DNA from: an uncultured Bacteroidales bacterium
GTDB taxonomy: Bacteria > Bacteroidota > Bacteroidia > Bacteroidales > UBA932
Length of the DNA: 17,869 bases
Direction: 5' to 3'
NCBI GenBank assembly: GCA_937899055.1
Contig: CALBPX010000114.1
Span: 1-17,869 of the forward strand
Positions 7,491-13,960 of this stretch are shown here, piece after piece. The translations under genes were made by a program, and so were the position numbers. The notes under the pieces were generated by a model. That model saw only the letters and a list, made by a program, of their open reading frames with translations. It was not told the origin of the DNA and ran no database searches. Every line of letters begins with the position of its first letter. Within the stretch, counting starts at the first letter, position 1.

Positions 7491-8544
7491 TCATGTACGA
7501 AAGTACGAAATCCTCCACAAATCTTGTCGGATCAACCGTACTTTCCTCTATTTCCTTCCTGCGTGCCGGTCCATACAAATCAGGCTTCAAACTCATATTC
7601 TCCTCAATTGTCCTTACCGCCGCAAAAACCTCTTCCTCAGAATTGGCAAGGAATACCTGGTCTGGATAGTTGCGGCTCTGGCAGTTGATATTTCCGGCAA
7701 GAAGCGGGCTGAGAGATATGTAAGGAATTCCAAGGACAAACGCTTCCGAAGCCGTGGTCAAACCCTCCGTGAGCACAAAGGCTGCACCAGTTATGATATC
7801 ATGAATCTTCTCTGGAGGAAAATGCATCAGGCATGAGGCAAACTCGGGTTCAGCTGCATCGTCCTTGTTTTCAAGAGACAGTACAATCTTGTATCGCTGA
7901 GAAAGAACGGCCACCAGACGCTTCTTAGCCTCATTGCTTATGTGCCTAACTTTAAGGTCGTGATGGGCTCCAAAGGCTGTAAACCTGATTACTATGTACC
8001 TGCGCTTTTCAAGCCCCAAGTCCACCAGAACAGATTCATCCATGGCAAAATACCGGCTGTGAAGGTACAGCTGCTCTATGTAGGCGTTCATGCGTACTTG
8101 TTTGCCACTGTCTTTCTTCCAAAGTTCCTTCTCAAAATAAAATGGAGTTATGACTCTTTCCACAAACGGCTTGTAAAGCTTGTGGTTCAGTGCGTTATGC
8201 TCGGTATCCTCCAGCAGGATGCAAGGCTTGCAGAACAAAAAAGAAGTTATGGCGCATGGAGAGGAGGCAAATCCCATATAAAGGTCTGGACGGAAGGAAC
8301 GGGAAGCCTTGATGCAGAAAAAGACCATCTTCCTCAGGTAGTTCAGCGCCTGGAACGTGCCTTGCTTTGCCGGACGCGGAGCTCGGATAACATGGTTTAT
8401 TCCATAGGCATCCAGAAGCTGGTTTATAATCTTGCTGTTGCGATTGGTAACACAGAAGCTGTGCCCCTTCTCCTCCATCAGACGTATGAAGTTCTTGAAG
8501 TAATGTACATGCGCCGGATGATTTATATCTATCAGTATCTTCAT
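7483..8544 (-). CDS. DUF354 (PF04007) family protein, GT-B-like fold
   Basis: A 353-residue protein whose ATG overlaps the stop of the GT4 gene by 4 nt (ATGA) and whose stop overlaps the start of the next gene, so the three are translationally coupled. The N-terminus KILIDINHPAHVHYFKN (2-18) is the hallmark of DUF354, a family related in fold to UDP-GlcNAc 2-epimerases and GT-B glycosyltransferases. LEDTEHNALNHKLYKPF (111-127) and the C-terminal EGLTTASEAFVLGIP (260-274) resemble the nucleotide-sugar site of GT-B enzymes. No member with a proven reaction is known to me; a glycosyltransferase or epimerase role in this polysaccharide is an inference from context. Cytoplasmic, no membrane helices. 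Confidence 0.8.
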   Translation of the reverse strand: MKILIDINHPAHVHYFKNFIRLMEEKGHSFCVTNRNSKIINQLLDAYGINHVIRAPRPAKQGTFQALNYLRKMVFFCIKASRSFRPDLYMGFASSPCAITSFLFCKPCILLEDTEHNALNHKLYKPFVERVITPFYFEKELWKKDSGKQVRMNAYIEQLYLHSRYFAMDESVLVDLGLEKRRYIVIRFTAFGAHHDLKVRHISNEAKKRLVAVLSQRYKIVLSLENKDDAAEPEFASCLMHFPPEKIHDIITGAAFVLTEGLTTASEAFVLGIPYISLSPLLAGNINCQSRNYPDQVFLANSEEEVFAAVRTIEENMSLKPDLYGPARRKEIEESTVDPTRFVEDFVLSYMNE

Positions 8545-9536
8545 CCTACACCATTTAGCAAAAGTTCATATATACGTACCAGCCGTCTGGCTGTCTGATC
8601 GCTCACCAACCCCTTCTCAATAAGTCTCTTGCGCCCCTCCAAACTGTCCGGACTGGAAACAATAGCCTCGCATTTATCCGAATACTCCAGGGCTGACGAT
8701 AGTTTGTCTGCGATATCTGATATATTTCTCTCAGCGATGAAGCATCCCGGTACGCCTGAAACCACATCGGCAACATCCCCTACATCTACAGAAACAATCG
8801 GACGACCCGCAGCCATAGCTTCCTTGATGATCATCGGTGAGCCTTCCCTTTCAGAAGTCATCAACAGACAGTCGGCGGCGTTCAAAAGAAGATTCACCTG
8901 CTCACGCGAATAGCCTTTCAGATTTAGAAGAACTGCGCTCCGGGACATTTCAGACGCAAACTTCTGGTTTATAAGATTAACGGTCTCTTTTGCCAAGAGG
9001 GCATTCTTAACAGGATTGTCAAAACTTCCGGCAAAAAGTATGTATTTCTTCTTGTCATCAAAGGCAAGCATACCCAATGCCTCTCTTGCTTCGTATTTTT
9101 CCATCGGAGAGAACAAATCCATATCTACTCCGCAAGGAATAACGGCAACATTATCTTTCTTGTATCCAGAACGTTCCAGCAGGAACCGACTTACAAAGAT
9201 ATTGAATTTTGAAAGTCTCATACATATACGGGAGAGTTTCAAGACCCATCCTCCACTGTGTATGTCGCTTCCGTGATATGTAGTAACAACAGGGCATCTC
9301 CTCTGCATGTTAGCCAACAAACCGCTCAGACCGTAATGTGCGTGAAGTGCATCAGGGGCGAATTCCCGTATAGATCTTTTCAACTTAGGAAGATTCTTGA
9401 GATACCCGATAAAACCTTTGCCCTCTACCCCAAACTTTTCAATCACGCAGCCAGCCTTCGCCAGGGCAGCAGCCTGCTCAGTCACAAAGGGAGAAAATTT
9501 TCCGCCTGTAACATGGGCAACTATCAGAACTTTCAT
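8541..9536 (-). CDS. Glycosyltransferase family 4
   Basis: A 331-residue protein. ATG at 9534-9536 gives MKVLIVAHVTGGKFSPF, the usual GT4 N-terminus; the frame runs on upstream to a TTG at 9671, but those 45 residues are not family-like and cross the divergent plus-strand gene. An ATG at 9551 is a less likely alternative. The GT4 donor-site E-x7-E is E231/E239 in SEREGSPMIIKEAM, followed by AAGRPIVSVDVGDVADVV. TTYHGSDIHSGG (85-96) is the N-domain acceptor loop. It should add one sugar, by a retaining mechanism, to the lipid-linked repeat on the cytoplasmic face of the inner membrane. It is first of a tight chain (GT4, DUF354, PF14907) with 4- and 8-nt overlaps. Confidence 0.88.
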   Translation of the reverse strand: MKVLIVAHVTGGKFSPFVTEQAAALAKAGCVIEKFGVEGKGFIGYLKNLPKLKRSIREFAPDALHAHYGLSGLLANMQRRCPVVTTYHGSDIHSGGWVLKLSRICMRLSKFNIFVSRFLLERSGYKKDNVAVIPCGVDMDLFSPMEKYEAREALGMLAFDDKKKYILFAGSFDNPVKNALLAKETVNLINQKFASEMSRSAVLLNLKGYSREQVNLLLNAADCLLMTSEREGSPMIIKEAMAAGRPIVSVDVGDVADVVSGVPGCFIAERNISDIADKLSSALEYSDKCEAIVSSPDSLEGRKRLIEKGLVSDQTARRLVRIYELLLNGVG

Positions 9537-9589
9537 TGTAAGATCTTTCATATTCCGTTTCGTTAAAATAGCCATTCCAACTTTAGCAA

Positions 9590-9621
9590 TTGTAAATGTA
9601 CAACTTATTTCATTACCTTTA
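9590..9621 (+). promoter_or_regulatory. Bacteroidetes-type promoter of the plus-strand membrane-protein gene
   Basis: TTG at 9590-9592, a 21-bp spacer, then TACCTTTA at 9614-9621 (seven of eight to TAnnTTTG). Transcription near 9627 supports the ATG at 9644 over the ATG at 9596, which would lie upstream of the transcript start. The stretch also lies upstream of the GT4 gene on the other strand, where no good -7 element was found. Confidence 0.5.
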
Positions 9622-9643
9622 CAAGATACATTATTGCAAGTAT

Positions 9644-10978
9644 ATGCGGCAAGGACTCTTGCATAAGACAAACAAGGTGTTCATCGTGTCGGGTATTGCC
9701 ATGTACCTGATACTGATGTTTTATTGGCATTTCCCGCATGTAATCTATAATGCGCTGATCCTTTTCAATTTTGCATCCTTTGCATTGGTCATATACAACA
9801 GCCTTACGTTGAAGGAACATAAGCTGACCACAAAAAGACTGGCTGCTACAGTATTTGTTTTTTCACTTGTTTTCGTATTTCTATATCTGCTTCTATCCTA
9901 TTATTACACTGGAAACACTTTTGTTTTTTCAGAAGACGATGCCAGGCTGTATGAAGAACTGAGCTACAGAATCAAAGACATACCCAACAAAGACAAGATA
10001 TACTATCTTGAAGTAGTGGAAGAGTTTGCCTACGACGACTGGGGAGCTCCCATCGTAATGTCATATCTCCTAAAAATAGCCCCCTCAAAAGAGTTCGTCA
10101 ACTTGATATATATCATTTTGAACACAATAAGCGCATGTATGTTGTTCTCAATTGGCAAAACCATTATGGAGAGAAAATATGCATACACGGGCTCTCTTGT
10201 GTACAGCATCTCGTCATATACCATATTTTTCATGGGAAGCTACTTGAAGGAAATTTTGCTCCTGTTCCTGGTAATATCGTGCTTTTACTGCCTTTACAGG
10301 CACAAAAACACCAAACATTTCAGAAACATAGTCCTTGGCATCATTTTGTCTGGTCTTATACTCTTTTTCAGACCAGCGGTATCCCTCGGTATCTGGCTCT
10401 CCTACTTGGCCTATTACATGTTCGTAGAAAAACGGAAAGTTCTGCTGATTTTCATCTCCATATTCGGCATCATTCTCTTGTATGTGGCATTTAGGATAAT
10501 AATTGAGAATTATAACAGATTCAGTACAGTAGCCGAGAACAACAAGCTAGCCAACTCGCTTTTCAACCAGATAGTTTTTGCCTTAGGCGGACTGATAGGA
10601 CCTCTGCCCCACCTGCTTCAAACTGGCAACGAGGTTACATACAAGCCGTTGTACGGCTCAGGACTAATGTACAAGGTCCTTCTTTTCGCTGCCTTCTGGA
10701 AAGGAGCCATAGGCAGTATCAGAAAAAGAGATTACGAAGTAATGCCTCTTATTGTGTTTGTAGTTGTGGAAAGCCTTGGACTCATAGTTGCATTGGACAG
10801 CCTGGAATTGAGAAAAGCCATGCCCCACATTCCTTTTTTCATAATGGTAGCATTCTGGTCTATCTATAAATACGATTCAAGTCACAATGGAAAAGTAACC
10901 AAGATATCTAGCCTCGATTTTACTGTTTGCATGACATTGGCCATTGGACTGATACTGGCCTGGAATATTCTGGTTTAG
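9644..10978 (+). CDS. Polytopic membrane protein, probable Wzy-type polysaccharide polymerase
   Basis: A 444-residue protein if started at 9644 (MRQGLLHKTNKVF); 460 if started at 9596. About 11-12 hydrophobic segments spread along its whole length, with one larger hydrophilic loop after the third helix (around FSEDDARLYEELSYRIKD to AYDDWGAPIV). The SYLKEILLLFL segment and the ILFFRPAVSL segment, a Lys-Glu and an Arg near membrane faces, resemble conserved sites of divergent EpsG/O-antigen-polymerase-like families. With a flippase next door and no other candidate in the window, polymerase is the best guess; a membrane glycosyltransferase of the GT-C kind is the alternative. It is the only glycan gene on the plus strand: divergent from the GT4 gene and convergent with the flippase gene, 12 nt between stops. 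Codon use is AT-rich, as is common for polymerase genes. Confidence 0.6.
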   Translation: MRQGLLHKTNKVFIVSGIAMYLILMFYWHFPHVIYNALILFNFASFALVIYNSLTLKEHKLTTKRLAATVFVFSLVFVFLYLLLSYYYTGNTFVFSEDDARLYEELSYRIKDIPNKDKIYYLEVVEEFAYDDWGAPIVMSYLLKIAPSKEFVNLIYIILNTISACMLFSIGKTIMERKYAYTGSLVYSISSYTIFFMGSYLKEILLLFLVISCFYCLYRHKNTKHFRNIVLGIILSGLILFFRPAVSLGIWLSYLAYYMFVEKRKVLLIFISIFGIILLYVAFRIIIENYNRFSTVAENNKLANSLFNQIVFALGGLIGPLPHLLQTGNEVTYKPLYGSGLMYKVLLFAAFWKGAIGSIRKRDYEVMPLIVFVVVESLGLIVALDSLELRKAMPHIPFFIMVAFWSIYKYDSSHNGKVTKISSLDFTVCMTLAIGLILAWNILV

Positions 10979-10990
10979 CCGGAAAACCTT

Positions 10991-12406
10991 CTACTCTTCA
11001 ACATCCCTGAGCCGTATATTCACTCTATAGTAATGCCGGAAGAAAATGTAAATGCCATATAGACAGGCCAATATGGCAGCAGCAGTCCGGAATCGCAATT
11101 GAGCCATTGTGACAGAGAGATAGACGCAACCACAAAGAATAACAACCAGTGCAATTTCCCATAAACTATGCAAGACTATATGATATCTTAAACGGGTATA
11201 AGATACAAGAATCACATAGCAGACAAGTTCATATAATATGCAGGCATAGCCTATTCCGTAAACGCCCAATCCATTCTTTACCACAATCAGTAAAGCCGAA
11301 GCTGCCACTATAGCACAGATGTTGGCTATTGTCACGATAAATGTCCTGTCGTCAATATAAGGGCCAAATCCTCTCAACTCGCACATCATCTGAATGATCC
11401 CGGAGATGGCCAACAGTCCAGTCAGATGCACGGAATCCAGGTAGTCTTCACTGCCTATTATTAAAGTTGCCTCCTTTGCAAAGCAGGCAACCATACATCC
11501 CATAAGTATGGAAGCCAAAGCTACAAGACCCGATATCCTTTTCATGGAATCCCCTTTGATGAAATCGTTCTTCTTCTCAAAAAGCAAAGGTTTCCAGGCT
11601 ATTTTAAAAGCCCCGTGCACAATCATGTTCACCGAGGTCAGCCTGATGGCAAAAGCATATAGCCCCACTACAGCAACCGGGTAATAAAGAGTTACCAGAT
11701 GTCTTAGCCCTGGCTTCCATATCTCTACCAGGATGCTGCCAAGTAATAATGGCAAGGCGTACATAAGCATCTTCCATGCGTATTTGCAGGAAAACACCGG
11801 TTTGAAGTAATGTCTGGAAACGTAAGAATACATCAGTATAGAGGCCACATTACCGCAAATGTACCCGTACAAAACGCCAGGTAACCCCTTCTTCCAGACA
11901 ACAACAAACAGAATGGAGAATACCAGTTTTACCGCAATCGATATAACTCCCACCAATACGTAAACCTTAGGGCGATTGTCGTATCGAGGAATAAAACTGA
12001 GAAAAGTATTGACGGTAAGGGTAAACAGCCAAATCATTGCCACGTATAGCAATCCTGAATGTTCGGTGCCAGCTAAAAACTTCTCAAGCAAAGGCCGCTT
12101 GAAGAGCATTGCCAAAAGTACAACGGCAACTGCACAGAACAGGGTGATAATCAGCGATGTGCTAACTATTTTCTTACGGTGATCAAATGTATTCTCATCA
12201 TAAAAATACCGTCCCATTGCAGTAGGAATCTCTAAAGAAGCAACTATTAGAAGAAAGAAAACAAGAGCATCGAACAAATCTATAATCCCATACTGCTCAG
12301 GTGTGAAAGCCTTGGCATAAATAGGAACCAGCAGAAAGTTGAGGAACTTGCCCACAACCGGCAGGATGCCGTAAATTGATATGTTCTTTATAAACTTTCT
12401 AAGCAT
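10991..12406 (-). CDS. wzx: Wzx-type polysaccharide flippase (MOP superfamily)
   Basis: A 471-residue protein with about 12-14 membrane segments. The N-terminus (FIKNISIYGILPVVGKFLNF, then LVPIYAKAFTPEQYGIIDLFDAL) is the classic polysaccharide biosynthesis protein start: an amphipathic entry helix, 'G...P' and 'EYG' turn. It would flip the undecaprenyl-diphosphate-linked repeat unit across the inner membrane. It starts 46 nt beyond the end of the palindrome-rich stretch that follows the ATPase cassette, and no clear promoter of its own was found, so transcription may come through from 13883-13913. Confidence 0.88.
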   Translation of the reverse strand: MLRKFIKNISIYGILPVVGKFLNFLLVPIYAKAFTPEQYGIIDLFDALVFFLLIVASLEIPTAMGRYFYDENTFDHRKKIVSTSLIITLFCAVAVVLLAMLFKRPLLEKFLAGTEHSGLLYVAMIWLFTLTVNTFLSFIPRYDNRPKVYVLVGVISIAVKLVFSILFVVVWKKGLPGVLYGYICGNVASILMYSYVSRHYFKPVFSCKYAWKMLMYALPLLLGSILVEIWKPGLRHLVTLYYPVAVVGLYAFAIRLTSVNMIVHGAFKIAWKPLLFEKKNDFIKGDSMKRISGLVALASILMGCMVACFAKEATLIIGSEDYLDSVHLTGLLAISGIIQMMCELRGFGPYIDDRTFIVTIANICAIVAASALLIVVKNGLGVYGIGYACILYELVCYVILVSYTRLRYHIVLHSLWEIALVVILCGCVYLSVTMAQLRFRTAAAILACLYGIYIFFRHYYRVNIRLRDVEE

Positions 12407-12422
12407 AAACCTCTTACAAAAA

Positions 12423-12481
12423 GCATATTACAATATGTGTTACACAAAATATGTAATTACAAAATATGTAAATCATTTGCT
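12423..12481. repeat. TGTAATTACA-type palindrome units plus the distal copy of the 30-bp repeat
   Basis: Units at 12423 (degenerate), 12436 (TGTGTTACAC), 12452 (TGTAATTACA) and 12467 (TGTAAATCAT), spaced 13-16 nt. Bases 12452-12481 are identical over 30 bp to 13931-13960. The stretch lies between the small membrane protein gene and the flippase gene. Confidence 0.85.
12452..12481 (+). repeat. 30-bp direct repeat, flippase-side copy
   Basis: The same 30 bases, in the same orientation, occur at 13931-13960; the match stops at both ends (A against C on the left, C against T on the right). On the minus strand it begins AGCAAATGA, the same bases that encode the last Ser-Lys-stop of the sugar transferase in the other copy. 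Confidence 0.9.
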
Positions 12482-12496
12482 CTGTCATATCCTTAT

Positions 12497-12691
12497 TTAG
12501 GTTAACTCCAATTGAAGCCTTTCCTTGATAGAAGCTGACTCTGGTTTAACTTCGTCCCTTTTCCCTGTAAGCAGAAATAAAAGGAGGATCATCAGCCAGA
12601 AAGCGAAGTTCACAAGTCCCATGAAAAAGGCCACGATGCCTGCCGCTATCACGACAAGCATTGAAAACCTCGATAAAAGACCATTGTTCAT
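12497..12691 (-). CDS. Small two-helix membrane protein of the ATPase cassette
   Basis: 64 residues from ATG 12689-12691 (MNNGLLSRFSMLVVIA). The frame extends upstream to a TTG at 12757, which would overlap the ATPase end by 34 nt; the ATG is preferred because it begins 32 nt after the ATPase stop and just before the first hydrophobic stretch. Two hydrophobic segments (about 11-28 and 29-45) are joined by a short turn, then a charged tail (KRDEVKPESASIKERLQLEL). I do not recognise the family. It is the only gene sharing the 30-bp repeat bracket with the ATPase, so the two may travel and work together, for instance by anchoring the ATPase to the membrane. Confidence 0.6.
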   Translation of the reverse strand: MNNGLLSRFSMLVVIAAGIVAFFMGLVNFAFWLMILLLFLLTGKRDEVKPESASIKERLQLELT

Positions 12692-12723
12692 ATAACCAGC
12701 CGGACTCTTCTTAACATATCCTT

Positions 12724-13860
12724 CTATAATTTTCCAAAAAACTCGGTCTTGAGCCAATGGGCAAAGATCGGGTCCTGAAAAGCAAGGGTTCCGCCGCTGT
12801 TGTCCAGAATGTCTTTCTGGAGAAGAGACTTCTGGGAACGTGATGCGGCGGTTGCTGATGAAATCTTGTACTTATGCATAGTTTCAGCACTTGAAATGGA
12901 CTTTTCTCCGTTTATCAGAGCCTCAAGGTAACAGGTCTGCTGGAAAGAAAGAGATTCCATCAAGTGTGAAAATAGCAAGCCAAACTGCCTGACAAGGGAT
13001 GAATGGGCTTCATTTACAATCTCTTCCGTACAAACTTTTCGTGTTCTGAGCCACGAATTCTGAGCTATTTGCTGAGTATAGTAAGGATGATTGTCTGCCA
13101 GTTGAACAATCCGGTCGGCCGCCTGGTCTTCGATCTTTTTTCCTGTGGCTTCAAACCGCTCTTTAATAAAAGAAAGCAGATGAGCACCGTCTATCTTGTT
13201 GAGAAAGAATATATCGCCGAACTTGTAAAAAGGTCTGGAAGCTTCAGTAAACACCTCCATCATCATATGTCTTTTACTGCCATACAGGCAATAGGCAACA
13301 TTCTGGTGATGTTGCCAATGAGCCCTCAGCCTACGCTGGAAAAAGAGCGGATCGTCAAACTCAGCAATATTCTGGAACTCATCAATACATACAATGAGCT
13401 TTATCCCCTTTGCCTTAGCCATGTTCTCAGCTATATCCAGAATCTCGTCCGGATTTTTCTTGAGCTCATTCCAGTCGAAATCCAGAGAAATCTCATTCAG
13501 CGGATCAGCTCCCACTGATATCTTTGGAACAAGGCTTGAAAAGAACCTTTTGGCACTTTCAACAGCCTCGTCCCACTTGCTTGCAGTAGCACGCAAGACG
13601 CTCTGAGCCAAAAGAGTATAAAACTGCTCTTCCGCCTTGACATTGAACAAGTCCATAAAGCAGAACCTATACCCAGCCTGCTCAGACTTTACTATTTCAG
13701 CGGCCCTGTTGACAAGAGAACTTTTGCCCCAACGTCGCGGAGAAATAATTACCGTATTTATCAGATATCTGAAGTTCTCTACAAGATGCTTGGTCTCCGA
13801 TTCCCTGTCGGTAAAATTTGCATCTGTAGCTATACGTCCATAAACAAAAGGAAGTTCCAT
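12724..13860 (-). CDS. P-loop ATPase of the PF01637-like (MNS/STAND-related) group
   Basis: A 378-residue protein. Walker A is SPRRWGKSSL (40-49; K46, S47), in the 'PRRxGKTS' form typical of ATPase_2 proteins. Walker B is KLIVCIDEFQNI (154-165; D160, E161). A sensor-like LYGSKRHMM follows (192-200). The C-terminal third is a helical/winged-helix region ending in the DPIFAHWL segment usual for this family. These orphan ATPases are widespread in Bacteroidales and archaea; their role is unsettled, with mobile or regulatory functions suggested. It interrupts the polysaccharide gene order between sugar transferase and flippase and has its own consensus promoter within palindromic repeats. It is bracketed by 30-bp direct repeats together with the small membrane protein gene, which suggests a late-arriving cassette rather than a glycan enzyme. 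Confidence 0.85.
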   Translation of the reverse strand: MELPFVYGRIATDANFTDRESETKHLVENFRYLINTVIISPRRWGKSSLVNRAAEIVKSEQAGYRFCFMDLFNVKAEEQFYTLLAQSVLRATASKWDEAVESAKRFFSSLVPKISVGADPLNEISLDFDWNELKKNPDEILDIAENMAKAKGIKLIVCIDEFQNIAEFDDPLFFQRRLRAHWQHHQNVAYCLYGSKRHMMMEVFTEASRPFYKFGDIFFLNKIDGAHLLSFIKERFEATGKKIEDQAADRIVQLADNHPYYTQQIAQNSWLRTRKVCTEEIVNEAHSSLVRQFGLLFSHLMESLSFQQTCYLEALINGEKSISSAETMHKYKISSATAASRSQKSLLQKDILDNSGGTLAFQDPIFAHWLKTEFFGKL

Positions 13861-13882
13861 GCTTTTAGTTTTAGTTACTCCA

Positions 13883-13913
13883 CAAATGTAGTTACAAAAA
13901 CTGTAATTACAAA
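13883..13913 (-). promoter_or_regulatory. Consensus Bacteroidetes promoter of the ATPase gene
   Basis: On the minus strand TTTG (13913-13910), a 19-bp spacer, then TACATTTG (13890-13883), a full match to -33 TTTG and -7 TAnnTTTG. The start would be near 13876, leaving a leader of about 16 nt before the ATG at 13860. Both elements are built out of the 15-bp palindromic units, so binding to the units should block the polymerase. Confidence 0.75.
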
Positions 13914-13930
13914 ATATGTTATACGAAAAC

Positions 13931-13960
13931 TGTAATTACAAAATATGTAAATCATTTGCT
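13931..13960 (+). repeat. 30-bp direct repeat, sugar-transferase-side copy
   Basis: Identical to 12452-12481. It contains the last two sense codons and the stop of the sugar transferase (AGC AAA TGA on the minus strand, 13960-13952). Recombination between the copies would delete the ATPase and the small gene (1479 bp) and leave the sugar transferase C-terminus unchanged. Confidence 0.9.

Larger units (their letters stand above)
13872..13960. repeat. Array of about six 15-bp palindromic units upstream of the ATPase gene
   Basis: Unit starts at 13872 (TAGTTACTCC), 13887 (TGTAGTTACA), 13902 (TGTAATTACA), 13917 (TGTTATACGA), 13931 (TGTAATTACA) and 13946 (TGTAAATCAT), with spacing 15, 15, 15, 14 and 15. 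The consensus is TGTAATTACA followed by about five A-rich bases. The array overlies the ATPase promoter and runs into the end of the sugar transferase gene. It reads as iterated operators for a dimeric DNA-binding protein, or as terminal repeats of a mobile cassette. Confidence 0.8.

Noticed and set aside
6729..7688. 319-residue plus-strand open frame
   Set aside because: It lies antisense to the PF14907-like gene and runs into the DUF354 gene; the product is Gln/Pro/Ser/His-rich without any motif, whereas the minus frames have clear family motifs.
9537..9671. Longer N-terminus of the GT4 protein from TTG 9671
   Set aside because: The extra 45 residues are unlike GT4 proteins, which begin at MKVLIVAHV, and would overlap the divergent gene.
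12407..12451. A separate promoter for the flippase gene
   Set aside because: Only partial matches to TAnnTTTG (such as TATTTTG) are present among the AT-rich repeats, so no call is made.
12692..12757. Longer N-terminus of the small membrane protein from TTG 12757
   Set aside because: It would overlap the ATPase gene end out of frame. The ATG at 12691 sits properly after the ATPase stop, though the longer form cannot be fully excluded.
13872..13960. CRISPR-like short repeats
   Set aside because: Units are about 15 bp, contiguous and palindromic with no unique spacers, and they overlap a promoter and a gene end. They fit operators or terminal repeats, not a CRISPR array.
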